DNA of 64,000 nt from Caldalkalibacillus mannanilyticus JCM 10596 (GCF_000615945.1 NZ_BAMO01000002.1:124001-188000), one strand, 5' to 3'. Positions 18,088 to 26,498 are shown, numbered from the stretch's first letter. Notes: generated from the sequence alone by a model not told the origin. Program-made: numbers and translations.

Positions 18088-18133
18088 TTCACTGTAATAA
18101 GTGGGGGCGAAGTAGTTCTAGCATGGTAGACGA

Positions 18134-18583
18134 TTACTGCAAGAAAGAAGGGATGACAAAATAACGATTCTTAGGGGTCATGACAATATGATCTTCATGT
18201 TTGCCATTCTCATCTTCCCAAAATATTGTTAATTGAAGGTGATCCTTTTTGCTGTTGGATATAGGTTCCCATGTATGGTAATAGGTTACTGAATGATCTT
18301 CCATTGTCAAGCTAACATTGCGGTTCTCAAGCGTATGAACAAGTTCTCCATTTTTGGTAAGCTCGGCTCCTACAAGCTGCACTTCATTTTGACCCTTCCA
18401 AGCTAGCTTGCCAATCCAATCTCCCTTGGGAGCATTTGCTTCTCTGTTATAATCTGCTCTCCATTGTCCATCTTGAGTGCTCCCCTTCCACATAGGAGGT
18501 TGATTAATAGAGTAAAGGACCCAAACGGCTAGCAGAATGAGGAGTACTACAAAAATGTAGGATATCTTTAATTTATGACTCAT
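18134..18583 (-). CDS. Membrane-anchored protein of unknown function (paralogue 1)
   Basis: 149 residues. One N-terminal membrane segment (about residues 8-25, YIFVVLLILLAVWVLYSI) is followed by an extracytoplasmic beta-rich domain with the pattern QPPMWKGST..G.W...Y and WIGKLAWKG. No lipobox Cys is present, so it is anchored or secreted. It resembles the divergent neighbour at 18738: same length, same anchor position, and the shared pattern (Q-x-P-x-W-x-G-x-S, then W-x-G-x-L-x-W-x-G). No known family recognised. Confidence 0.75.
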   Translation of the reverse strand: MSHKLKISYIFVVLLILLAVWVLYSINQPPMWKGSTQDGQWRADYNREANAPKGDWIGKLAWKGQNEVQLVGAELTKNGELVHTLENRNVSLTMEDHSVTYYHTWEPISNSKKDHLQLTIFWEDENGKHEDHIVMTPKNRYFVIPSFLQ

Positions 18584-18737
18584 ATAATCTCCTTATAAAT
18601 GGGCTGTTTTATCGTAATTTTCTAATTTCTCTGCTGCATTTTTTCAAACGCTAGATTTTATTGCTTCCCAATCTATTATGATTATTCAAAATGCGTATCT
18701 TAGGTTTACAATAGGACAAACAAGGAGGAATTTTCAC

Positions 18738-19133
18738 ATGAAGCGGATAACAATTGCACTGTTTATTGTCTTAGGATGCTGGGTTATCTATTCGTTTTTT
18801 CAAGCTCCAGTTTGGAATGGTGAGTCTAAAAATAACAAATGGAAAGTTGCATATTACCAAGACCACTCATACAAAGATACTTGGGAGGGGATCTTATACT
18901 GGAATGGACATGGCGAGGTTATTTTAAAGTCTTTACTGTTTATGGTTGAAGGTGAGGTAATTATTGCACGTAGTAATAATGATGCCATTACAGATAAGCT
19001 CTCATTTATCGCCCTTGGTGAAAGGCTCAACGAAAAGAGCGAGGTTAAAGTCGTGATAACATGGCTAGATAATGAGAACGAAGAGGTTGTGGATGATATC
19101 ATCATCAAACCTCATAAGAAATTAATATTCTGA
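18738..19133 (+). CDS. Membrane-anchored protein of unknown function (paralogue 2)
   Basis: 131 residues from ATG 18738, chosen because AGGAGGAA (18723-18730) lies at proper distance; an upstream in-frame ATG at 18678 is not supported. A membrane segment (about 6-22, ALFIVLGCWVIYSFF) precedes QAPVWNGESKNNKWKVAYY and WEGILYWNG, mirroring the product of the divergent gene at 18134. The two probably arose by duplication and inversion. The C-terminal half is less similar. Function unknown. Confidence 0.75.
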   Translation: MKRITIALFIVLGCWVIYSFFQAPVWNGESKNNKWKVAYYQDHSYKDTWEGILYWNGHGEVILKSLLFMVEGEVIIARSNNDAITDKLSFIALGERLNEKSEVKVVITWLDNENEEVVDDIIIKPHKKLIF

Positions 19134-19145
19134 TGGAAGCCTCCT

Positions 19146-19847
19146 TTATCTATAGCGATCTTGATCGCGAAACATGGGAAAGCTTAAACATTCACCATAT
19201 GAGTTAATAATTTGGTATACATTATTGCTGTTTTTTCGCCAAAGGCTAGTGGTGGAGATATAGTCCTGCCATCGGACTGTTCCTACGGTTCTAATCCCTA
19301 ATTCTTTTAATTGATAAGAGAAGTAGTCGTTTATCTGAGGTTCTTTCCATGAAGTTAAACGTAAATGATTCTTGTCAAGAGGATCTGCAATAGCCGTTAC
19401 ATAACCTACTATACTATCAGGTATTGATTTAATAACCGTTTTTGCTAGTGATCCTATTTTTTTACCCACATAAAAGTCAAAAATATATTTCCCACTCGTG
19501 TATAGTGCGATATCTGTATTACGTAAAGGTTTGGTTTTTATTTCTGATCCCAATTGTGGTAAACAAAAAACATATCCATAATCTTCATCGTAAGTTGCCT
19601 CCTTTTGTTTTTTAAATGCACGGACCTGTACTTCATACTCCCCACCCTCCACGTCAACAAAAAAATGTCTAGTATATGTGGTGCTTGAGTTTACAGGGCC
19701 TAGATCGGCAAATTCCCTATAGCCGTAAGTTGGAAGCCTTCTGTAGAGTTTTACTGCTTCATACTCTTCTGGTGGTTTTATTTTTACTTCTACACGTTCA
19801 CTATCACTTTGCCAAGATGCTTGGATCGTAAAATTTTTTCTTGTCAT
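19146..19847 (-). CDS. Hypothetical protein, 233 residues
   Basis: Starts at ATG 19847 with AGGAGGAAAAATA upstream. Residues 1-80 alternate polar and hydrophobic residues and look like a fibronectin type III-like beta-sandwich (segments WQSDSERVEVKI and EYEVQVRAFKKQKEA). The rest (GKYIFDFYVGKK, YVTAIADPLDKNHLRLTSW) is not recognised. No signal peptide or membrane segment. It is the only clear full-length gene on the minus strand between the paralogue pair and the DUF1697 remnant. Function unknown. Confidence 0.65.
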   Translation of the reverse strand: MTRKNFTIQASWQSDSERVEVKIKPPEEYEAVKLYRRLPTYGYREFADLGPVNSSTTYTRHFFVDVEGGEYEVQVRAFKKQKEATYDEDYGYVFCLPQLGSEIKTKPLRNTDIALYTSGKYIFDFYVGKKIGSLAKTVIKSIPDSIVGYVTAIADPLDKNHLRLTSWKEPQINDYFSYQLKELGIRTVGTVRWQDYISTTSLWRKNSNNVYQIINSYGECLSFPMFRDQDRYR

Positions 19848-19865
19848 TTATATTTATTTTTCCTC

Positions 19866-20045
19866 CTAAAATAGTATTTTGAAGAACGAAGGGACGGAGT
19901 TTTTTAGGACCACATTTCCACTTTGGATATAGGTAGACACATTGTTACATTGTAATTGGGCAAAGATCTCTTTTAAGTGATCTATTTTTACTTTATTTTT
20001 ACCACCTACATTAATTCCTCGTAATAAGGCTGCGTATGTATTCAT
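19866..20045 (-). pseudogene. DUF1697 protein, truncated remnant
   Basis: The first 59 codons of a DUF1697-family gene: MNTYAALLRGINVGGKNKV and NVSTYIQSGNVVLKNS are the conserved N-terminal motifs. Family members are about 180 residues; this one ends in an unrelated tail (VPSFFKILF) and the next gene follows after 18 bases, so about two thirds has been deleted. The start is ATG 20045, behind AAAAGGGAT. This is a genuine truncation rather than a one-base error, because no continuation is found in other frames. Confidence 0.7.
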
Positions 20046-20420
20046 ATCCCTTTTCCTCCACATCAGGAAATTTGAACGATGGTAAAGCTGCCTAATAGTT
20101 TTTAAAACCTCGTAATATAAATTCTGCTCTTACGAGCATTTTTAATAAAATGCATTATAAAATTGATTCATTCATATATGAAAATAAAAAATACTGACCC
20201 GATAAGTAACGGATCCAAGTGCATGCGCTTCATGGCCGTTACAATTAGTATAGCCGAAGAGGTAACGGAGTTCAAAAAGTTGCTTTTTAATTGGGGGATT
20301 TCAGCTAACGGAAACACATTTAGGATTAGTACTGATATCATATACAGTCGCTTAGTTGTGGTATGATTGACTGTATTAATGGTCTCAGTCACCAAATTGT
20401 TAGCAGGCAAAAAGGGAGGC
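20046..20420. other. Intergenic region without convincing gene
   Basis: AT-rich up to about 20200, then a stretch with GTAACGGA at 20207 and 20261 and the near-inverted GGCCGTTAC at 20234. Open frames of about 70-140 codons exist on both strands but lack ribosome binding sites and recognisable protein features. It may hold the promoter of the AraC gene. The base composition changes from AT-rich to more GC-rich at its right end. Confidence 0.4.
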
Positions 20421-20426
20421 CCGTGA

Positions 20427-22036
20427 ATGATGAATATTCCGAGAAGTTGGCTGCCAATTGAGAATACTTTGTTCAGGTTCAGGGATATCGGATTCTGCCG
20501 GATAGAATCGGGGAGGGGCCAAAGGCTTACAGGATGGCTTCTCGTCTTCTTCTTGTAGTGACAGGAGAAGGCGTTTTGGAGGTTGGAGAGCGCAGGCAAT
20601 TGGTCCGATCAGGAAGCTGGTTCCTATTGTTGGCAGGAGTTCCTTATGTGATGCATGTCCAGGAGGGAGTCGGAATTGCATACTACGAGATGACTTTCAA
20701 CGTCGTCTCAGATTTTGTGGGGAAGGGAGAGTCCAAGTCGGAAGAGGAAAGACTATTTTGGTGCGGTGACATCTCAAACCGTGAATTTTTCTCAATAGTA
20801 AACAAGGCCAAACAGCTCTATATGGGGCGGGATGAAGAGGATGACTTAGGGAGGTTTCGGTTGCAGCTTGTTTTTCAGGAATTGATGTATTTGCTTATGC
20901 AAACCGTCTCTGTCAGAAGAAAGGGAAACGCCGAAGAGGCGATATGGTCTGTCGTACGCTTTATGGAGGGGCACTTTCAGCAGGCTCTTACACGTGACCG
21001 GTTGGCAAGCTTGGCGGGAATGAATCAGGAATATTTCTCCAGATTATTTAAGAAGGTAATAGGTAAAACACCAAAGGCTTATCTGACGGATATACGCATA
21101 AATCACGCTAGGCGGGAACTTTTGCGCGGAAACGTCGCCATTGAGGATATTGCAGAGCATGTAGGCTTTGGGGAGGGCTACTACTTCAGCCGCAAATTCA
21201 AGCAGGCGATCGGCATGTCGCCTACCGAATATATGAAAAAACAGAAAAATAAGGTGGCATGTATCTTTTTTCCCTACATTGATCATATGCTGGCTCTTGG
21301 TATCACGCCGTATGCGGCGATGATTCCTAGGACGCATCCGTTGGCATCGCGTATCGCATCCTCGATTGACTTGGGAGAGGAAGAACTGGACTTTGATACG
21401 CGTTCAGCAGAAATATTGTCTGTTGCCGAACCGGAAATGATTCTTTGCAGCAACTATCTGAATCCGGATCAAGAAGCGCTCCTGAATCGGATTGCGCCGA
21501 CGGTGTCCATTGTTTGGGATCAGAATTGGCGACTTGCATTTCGGGAAATTGCAGCGCTTATGGGACGCGAACAAGAAGCGGAGACAGTATTTGCGACATA
21601 TGAAAGTCGATGCTTGGAAGCGAGAACGAGAGTTCTCGAAAGGATAGGAGAACAGACAGTAGCGTTAATCCGCATACACAGCAGCGAATTAAGACTGTAC
21701 GGCGGTCCGATGCAAGGCTACACCGGACCCGTATTATATGGTGATCTGGGACTTAAAGCCCCCTCGTTAGTTCGAAGTCTTGCATGGAACTTGAGTATGG
21801 TGAGTATTTCACTGGATGATCTGTCAATGCTGGACACTGATTATATTTTGCTTGTCATTGATCCGGATGCGGAACATCATGCAAAGGAGATCATGGGAAG
21901 ACCTGTCTGGCAGGAGCTTCGGGCGGTGCGCAGAGGCAATGTGTATCAAGCGGGATTTTATATTTGGATGAGTTGCGGGATCGTAATGAATAGTTTGAAG
22001 CTGGAAGAAGTGATTCGATTTTTGGGATCTGATTGA
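20427..22036 (+). CDS. AraC-family regulator with C-terminal siderophore-binding domain (frameshift near start)
   Basis: An N-terminal cupin-like region (LLLVVTGEGVLEVGERRQL) is followed by two AraC helix-turn-helix units (RLASLAGMNQEYFSRLFKKV and IEDIAEHVGFGEGYYFSRKF) and a C-terminal periplasmic-binding-like domain of about 290 residues with LRLYGGPMQGYTGPVLYGDL. This is the Btr (YbbB) type of siderophore-sensing regulator. The last domain resembles the neighbouring lipoprotein (LRLYGGPGYAGPVLYEELGL). The ATG at 20427 has GGGAGG upstream; the frame needs one extra base near 20531 to enter ATG-GCT-TCT at 20534, giving about 536 residues. It probably activates the iron-uptake gene downstream when the ferric siderophore binds. 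Confidence 0.85.
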
Positions 22037-22073
22037 GGTCACAATCGTGCAAGCGAGTGATCCGCTTTTGTCC

Positions 22074-22118
22074 TTGTCTGTCATAACAGGACAAACTATA
22101 ATTGATAATGATTATCAA
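22074..22118 (+). promoter_or_regulatory. Sigma-A promoter overlapped by a perfect Fur box
   Basis: TTGTCT (22074-22079), 17 bases, TATAAT (22097-22102). TTGATAATGATTATCAA (22102-22118) is a perfect palindromic Fur box overlapping the -10 end and start site. Iron-loaded Fur should block transcription of the lipoprotein gene at 22140. Confidence 0.9.
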
Positions 22119-22139
22119 TATAAGAGGAGTGGATCGAGG

Positions 22140-23114
22140 ATGAACAAATATCGAAAGTGCGGAGGGGTAGGCTTATTGGCATTGCTGTTGGTGCTGGTTG
22201 GATGCACAGGCGGCGGAGAGAAAGAGTCTATTGGCGCAAATGTTAGTGAACAGATACAAGAAGATGTGGATTCGGAGAGCGAAACAGAAAAACAAACACG
22301 CAGAGTAACAGACGAGATAGGGCATGAAATCGACATGCCGGTCGACCCGCAGCGGATTATCGGAATTTATTTGGAAGATGAGCTGACAGCACTGGGAGTG
22401 AAACCATTACGGCAAGCGCGGATCGGTGACTGGAGCGGTCAGGATTATCTCAATCTGGACTTGCAAGATATTGATATTCAGGGCGATGTGGAGGCCTTTT
22501 TTGCTGCCCAACCCGATTTTTTACTGACCAATGTCTATGACCCAAAAATCTATGACACCTTGGAAAAGATAGCTCCTTTCTATGCCTTCAAGGATGCAAG
22601 GGCTGACTGGAGAGCGACGATCAGAACATTAGGAGAACTGCTGAACAAGTCCGATAAGGCGGAAGAAGTGATTGCGGCTTACGATCTTAAGGCAACGGAA
22701 GCCGGCGAGAGGATTCTAGAGGTTATAGGCGACGAGACGGTAGCCATCGTTCGGGTACATGCCAAGTCACTCCGCTTGTACGGTGGACCCGGGTATGCGG
22801 GACCGGTTCTATATGAAGAATTAGGCCTACAGCCTGCGCAAGCAGTGAAAGATCTGGTACTGGACCAAAATTTAGGAGTAGCAAACATTTCGCTGGAGGT
22901 TATCCCCCAGTTGACGGCAGACCATATCTTTTTGACGATGGATACAGGTGCTGACCAGCAATACAAGGATTTGACAGAAAACACACTATGGAAGAATCTC
23001 CCTGCAGTCAAAGGTGGACGTGTTTACGAAGTCAATTTTGAAACTTGGATGAAAAGTGGTCCTATTGCGGATGGAATGAAAATAGAGGATGTTGTACAGG
23101 CATTGGTCAAATAG
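22140..23114 (+). CDS. Iron-siderophore ABC transporter substrate-binding lipoprotein
   Basis: 324 residues from ATG 22140 (AAGAGGAGTGGATCGAGG upstream). Lipoprotein signal LLALLLVLVGC with Cys near residue 21, then a FecB/FhuD-type binding fold: RVTDEIGHEIDMPVDPQRI, LEKIAPFYAFKDA, VAIVRVHAKSLRLYGGP. A Fur box lies on its promoter. No permease or ATPase gene follows, so it must work with a transporter encoded elsewhere. Its fold is shared with the sensing domain of the upstream AraC regulator, which suggests the same ligand. The two genes look richer in G+C than the flanks, which hints at transfer as a unit. Confidence 0.9.
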   Translation: MNKYRKCGGVGLLALLLVLVGCTGGGEKESIGANVSEQIQEDVDSESETEKQTRRVTDEIGHEIDMPVDPQRIIGIYLEDELTALGVKPLRQARIGDWSGQDYLNLDLQDIDIQGDVEAFFAAQPDFLLTNVYDPKIYDTLEKIAPFYAFKDARADWRATIRTLGELLNKSDKAEEVIAAYDLKATEAGERILEVIGDETVAIVRVHAKSLRLYGGPGYAGPVLYEELGLQPAQAVKDLVLDQNLGVANISLEVIPQLTADHIFLTMDTGADQQYKDLTENTLWKNLPAVKGGRVYEVNFETWMKSGPIADGMKIEDVVQALVK

Positions 23115-23222
23115 TAATAGCTTGTTCTCATTAATAGTTCCTAATCAATTTTTTAAAAGGTTTCTACTATTATATTTAATAAAGGGCTATAAAAGATAGA
23201 AATGAAGTTGAATAAAAGAACA

Positions 23223-23259
23223 GGGATCACAGCCGATTGACTATGATCCCCTTTTTTTC
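23223..23259. terminator. Bidirectional terminator between lipoprotein gene and 37-residue ORF
   Basis: GGGATCA (23223-23229) and TGATCCC (23244-23250) form a stem followed by CTTTTTTTC. It serves the plus-strand lipoprotein gene and, less strongly, the minus-strand small ORF ending at 23285. Confidence 0.75.
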
Positions 23260-23284
23260 TTGTTGAAATGACTCTTTGTTCTCT

Positions 23285-23398
23285 CTAGCTTTGACCACCA
23301 AGTAGTAACTTCAAAATGAGAAACGGTAAAGCACCTATCGCTATGAAAGCAAACCCTAACCCTTTTAACAACGAAACAAAAGAATTTTCTACTACCAT
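23285..23398 (-). CDS. 37-residue membrane peptide under c-di-GMP riboswitch
   Basis: ATG at 23398, stop at 23285-23287. The start follows a strong AAAAGGAGG (about 10 bases upstream). The peptide has a polar start (MVVENSFVS), one membrane segment rich in Leu, Ile and Phe (LGFAFIAIGALPFLILKLLL) and a short tail GGQS. A c-di-GMP-I aptamer lies directly upstream on the same strand, and a terminator follows, so this small gene appears to be the only gene of its transcript. I do not recognise a family. The name and role remain open; the position behind the riboswitch is what makes it credible. Confidence 0.72.
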   Translation of the reverse strand: MVVENSFVSLLKGLGFAFIAIGALPFLILKLLLGGQS

Positions 23399-23409
23399 TG
23401 TGTCGTTCC

Positions 23410-23427
23410 TCCTTTTGTATTAAAGGA
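23410..23427 (-). promoter_or_regulatory. Hairpin able to mask the ribosome binding site of the 37-residue ORF
   Basis: On the minus strand TCCTTT (23422-23427) can pair with AAAGGA (23410-23415), the core of the Shine-Dalgarno sequence, around a 6-base loop. Together with a larger hairpin at about 23439-23467 (GCTGA...TCAGC) that overlaps the aptamer's 3' strand, this suggests control of translation rather than termination. Confidence 0.45.
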
Positions 23428-23463
23428 ACACTCTCGATGCTGAGTAGGGCATTTCCCTGCTAT

Positions 23464-23564
23464 CAGCAGTCTAGCTACCTTGGTCACTAGTATATAGCAA
23501 CTTTAGGCCTATGACTTTGCGTCCCATTCTTTAGAATGGTTTGCCATTGTTTCTGCAGAGAGTG
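23464..23564 (-). ncRNA. Cyclic-di-GMP-I riboswitch (GEMM-I)
   Basis: Read on the minus strand: GGCAAACC (23538-23545) opens the P2 hairpin CCATTC-TAAA-GAATGG, followed by GACGCAAAGTC, the tetraloop receptor GGCCTAAAG (23501-23509) and GGTAGCTAGACTGC (23466-23479). This order of conserved blocks is that of the GEMM-I c-di-GMP aptamer. P1 can be drawn as GCAG with CTGC. A further pairing, CACTCTC (23558-23564) with GAGAGTG (23429-23435), encloses the whole leader. It lies 70 to 165 bases upstream of the 37-residue membrane peptide. Confidence 0.93.
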
Positions 23565-23585
23565 CTTTCTTTATTTGATAATACG

Positions 23586-23615
23586 ATAGTACCATAACCA
23601 AGTACCTAATCTCAA
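23586..23615 (-). promoter_or_regulatory. Possible promoter of the c-di-GMP riboswitch transcript
   Basis: TTGAGA (23610-23615) and TACTAT (23586-23591) with an 18-base spacer, on the minus strand, about 20 bases before the riboswitch leader. Confidence 0.45.
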
Positions 23616-23619
23616 TATA

Positions 23620-23973
23620 TTTGTCACAAAAATTTAAAAATTCAGTTAAATAAACATATTGACAAGTAAACTTAATGGCGAACTAAGTGAGGGAAATATT
23701 ATCCCAGCCATAGAGAGATTTTATACAGCATAAAATACTAACCGACTCATTTGTAACTGACCTTACGGTAGAGGGATATTGGGTTATATCCCCTGTAATT
23801 TTCCCAACCTCTAAAGACTAAATAACCTGCACAATGATGATTAAAATAGGAGTTTATGCAATTGAAAGGGATTATTTATAAAATAATGCTGTTGGCTGGG
23901 AAAAATACGAGAATTTCAGTGTTATCAGGGGTAAGCGTCATGTTATAATAACAACAAGCCTATTTTTTCTAGG
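23620..23973 (+). other. AT-rich CRISPR leader and intergenic region
   Basis: About 350 AT-rich bases without a gene, directly before the first intact CRISPR repeat. It includes short A/T tracts, a GGATATTGGGTTATATCCCC inverted repeat near 23773-23792, and TATAAT at 23944-23949 shortly before the array. The degenerate repeat is at the opposite end of the array, so this side is the likely leader with the array promoter. Confidence 0.5.
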
Positions 23974-24464
23974 GATGAACAGTAACATTAGATGTATTTA
24001 AATTGCAAGCTGTAGCTTTCCATGTCTATCATCTCCAAAGATGAACAGTAACATTAGATGTATTTAAATCAAGCCTCTGAGAGCCTCTATTTCGTTTTTT
24101 ATCCGATGAACAGTAACATTAGATGTATTTAAATTTTGAATCTCCTACTCTATCAGCAATCCCTATAAAGATGAACAGTAACATTAGATGTATTTAAATT
24201 CGTTAATAGAACTAGCTGAGGCATAAGGGGTTGCAAGATGAACAGTAACATTAGATGTATTTAAATTTTGATTTACTCACGTTCTCACCTTCCTCTGCTT
24301 GATGAACAGTAACATTAGATGTATTTAAATGTGGTTAGATAATAACAAGAGTGCTCCAGGGTTCTCGATGAACAGTAACATTAGATGTATTTAAATCCCA
24401 CCTCCGGGAATAAAATAAAAAAGCACCGGTTAGATGAACAGTAACATTAGATGTATTTTTAAAT
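23974..24464 (+). CRISPR. CRISPR array, 8 repeats and 7 spacers, no cas genes in window
   Basis: The 30-base repeat starts GATGAACAGTAACATTAGAT and ends GTATTTAAAT. Seven copies are identical (starts 23974, 24040, 24105, 24170, 24237, 24301, 24367); the eighth (24433-24464) has two extra T near its 3' end and is the terminal copy. The spacers are 34-37 bases and all different. The repeat end TTTAAAT and length resemble type I-B repeats of Firmicutes. The decayed last repeat on the right places the leader on the left and transcription to the right. No cas gene is found in the 64 kb, so the array depends on a distant locus or is a relic. Confidence 0.97.
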
Positions 24465-24647
24465 ATACTCAAGAAGGCGGGGCTTAAATAGCCCCCTTGG
24501 ATATATTTAACGTTTTATCTCCTTCTGATTCGATCAAGATCCTAGAATAGATGTGAACTTCTTAACCTCCTATAAAACAGAAAAATTCAAGAGATGTATT
24601 AAGGAATTGATTTACTTACTCAGTTGCAGAACCTTTTGTAAAATGAT

Positions 24648-24690
24648 AAAAAAGGGTGAGAAGCAGTTTCGTTTCTCACCCTTTTATTAT
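24648..24690. terminator. Bidirectional terminator after bioB
   Basis: AAAAAAGGGTGAGAA and TTCTCACCCTTTT form a strong hairpin with A/T runs on both sides. It ends the bioD-bioB transcript on the minus strand. A separate GGGGC...GCCCC hairpin near 24480-24497 lies just after the CRISPR array. Confidence 0.85.
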
Positions 24691-24729
24691 ATTAGAAATG
24701 GACATGCTTTCTATACTGTGTAATAGGAA

Positions 24730-25737
24730 TTACAGAGCACAGAGCTCAATCTCAAAGCCCATATCCTCAATCATTTTATGATCATCCGTCATTTCCTGTC
24801 CTGCTGTGGTTAAGTAATCCCCGACAAAGATGGAGTTGGCGGCATATAAGCCTAACGGCTGGAGTGAGCGTAAATTAACTTCGCGTCCTCCAGAAATACG
24901 AATTTCCTTCGAAGGATTGATGAAGCGGAATAGAGCAAGAACCTTTAGACAAAAGCGCGGCTCTAACTCTTTTAATCCTTCAAGAGGTGTTCCAGGAATC
25001 GCATGTAGGAAGTTAACAGGAATCGAATCGGCATCCAGCTGTCTTAGCTGAACAGCAATATCGTAAATATCTTCGTGTGTTTCACCCATGCCAATAATAG
25101 CTCCAGAACAGGGGGACATCCCTGCTGCTTTCACTTTCTCCACAGTAGACACACGATCATCATAGGTGTGTGTACTAGTAATACTACTATGGTGTTTTGC
25201 ACTTGTATTGAGGTTGTGGTTATATCGCTCGACTCCCACTTCTGCTAATCGTTGCGCTTTATCTTCTGAAATAATCCCCAGACAACAGCAAATTTTTAGA
25301 GGCATCTCTTCTTTGATTTCCTTAATAGCTTCAACTACCTGATCAATTTCACGATCTGTCGCTCCACGACCGCTGGCAACAATACAGTAGGTTCCAGCCT
25401 TGCGGTTCATTGCTTCCCGAGCACCAGCTATGAGGGTATCTTTGTCTAGTAGCGTGTATTTCTGAATAGGAGCTGTTGAAACAATCGATTGTGAACAGTA
25501 TCCACAATCCTCTGGACAGAGTCCACTTTTGGCATTAATAATCATGTTTAACTTCACTTTATTTCCGTAATAGTGCTTGCGAACTTTATAGGTCGCTTGT
25601 AATAGAGAGAGTAGCTCATCATCAGGAGAATTTAGAATTTCAAATGCTTCCTCCTGAGTTAGTAGTTCACCTTGTAACGCTTTGTGTGCGAGTAAATCCC
25701 ATTGGGAAGTGATCCCTTTTTGAATCTCAATAGACAA
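24730..25737 (-). CDS. bioB: Biotin synthase
   Basis: Radical SAM enzyme, 335 residues, converting dethiobiotin to biotin. The SAM cluster motif CPEDCGYC lies near residues 74-81, the KAGTYCIVASGRG and YNHNLNTS segments follow, and the second Fe-S cluster ligands include the Cys residues of KICCCLG and the Arg of EIRISGGRE. The start ATG 25737 follows AAGGAGGAATTCTC. It is downstream of bioD by 12 bases and shares its BirA-controlled promoter. Confidence 0.96.
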   Translation of the reverse strand: MSIEIQKGITSQWDLLAHKALQGELLTQEEAFEILNSPDDELLSLLQATYKVRKHYYGNKVKLNMIINAKSGLCPEDCGYCSQSIVSTAPIQKYTLLDKDTLIAGAREAMNRKAGTYCIVASGRGATDREIDQVVEAIKEIKEEMPLKICCCLGIISEDKAQRLAEVGVERYNHNLNTSAKHHSSITSTHTYDDRVSTVEKVKAAGMSPCSGAIIGMGETHEDIYDIAVQLRQLDADSIPVNFLHAIPGTPLEGLKELEPRFCLKVLALFRFINPSKEIRISGGREVNLRSLQPLGLYAANSIFVGDYLTTAGQEMTDDHKMIEDMGFEIELCAL

Positions 25738-25749
25738 GAGAATTCCTCC

Positions 25750-26439
25750 TTATGTATTATAAAATTTTTTGATATCAATATGTTTTTCAGCCACTCGTAT
25801 CATTTCTTCAGGAGTTGGATGTTCAATCCAAGGAAGTACAGCCAATACAGGAACATCAGCAAATTGCTCGATCAGTGACGGGTTGGTCTGTTCAGCAACA
25901 CCTACTGGAGCGCGCAGTCCATTTATAATGACCCCAAGAACGTCTAAGCCGATGCTTCTAGCATAATGCACAGTTAGCAGGGTATGATTGATCGTCCCTA
26001 GATTGGGTCTGGCTACGATGAGAAGGGGATAGCCAATCTCTTTGGCTAGATCCGCAACTAGAAAATGTTCTCCTAATGGAACCGCAAGTCCTCCAGCTCC
26101 TTCAATAAGGTAAAAATCGTGTTGGTCTTGAATGGTATACCAAGCATCTAGTACCTCTGTTAAAGATATGCTTTGTCCAGCTCGTTTAGAAGCAACATAG
26201 GGGGCAAGCGGCTCGTCAAATTGAAAAGGATTAATTTTTTCTAGTGGTAAAGGATCTTGCGAGAATTGTTTTAGAATGTAGGCATCGCTAAGGATATCCT
26301 CTCGTTTAGCTCCACTCATCATCGGCTTAAACACACCTACATCGATTCCTTTTTTCGCTAGCATTCCAGCCAAGCTTGCAGTGACAAAGGATTTGCCGAT
26401 TTCAGTATCTGTTCCTGAAACAAAGATTCCTTTTCTCAT
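25750..26439 (-). CDS. bioD: Dethiobiotin synthetase
   Basis: 229 residues from ATG 26439; the protein begins MRKGIFVSGTDTEIGKSFV with the family P-loop. LIEGAGGLAVPLGE and VARPNLGTINHTLLT are further BioD signatures. An ATG 60 bases upstream lies inside the BirA operator and is unlikely to be used. AAAGGAGC lies about 15 bases before the chosen start. It is the first gene of the bioD-bioB operon. bioF, bioC and bioH/W were not found here; bioA is at 41700. Confidence 0.93.
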   Translation of the reverse strand: MRKGIFVSGTDTEIGKSFVTASLAGMLAKKGIDVGVFKPMMSGAKREDILSDAYILKQFSQDPLPLEKINPFQFDEPLAPYVASKRAGQSISLTEVLDAWYTIQDQHDFYLIEGAGGLAVPLGEHFLVADLAKEIGYPLLIVARPNLGTINHTLLTVHYARSIGLDVLGVIINGLRAPVGVAEQTNPSLIEQFADVPVLAVLPWIEHPTPEEMIRVAEKHIDIKKFYNT

Positions 26440-26469
26440 CGCTCTCTCTTTTAGCTCCTTTAAAATAAG

Positions 26470-26498
26470 TGTTAACCTATCATTTTTTTTAGTTAACA
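26470..26498 (-). promoter_or_regulatory. birA box: BirA operator of bioD-bioB
   Basis: TGTTAAC (26470-26476), 15 bases, GTTAACA (26492-26498): a perfect BirA box. On the minus strand a possible promoter (TTGACA 26537-26542, 18 bases, TTAGAT 26513-26518) would place the start site at the box edge, so biotinyl-AMP-bound BirA would block transcription. Confidence 0.9.

Noticed and set aside
20163-20366. Small ORF upstream of the AraC gene
   Set aside because: No binding site and no family features; overlapped by equally long frames on the other strand.
23620-24729. Cas genes near the CRISPR array
   Set aside because: Both strands were inspected; no frame longer than a few dozen codons exists outside bioB and the small ORF.
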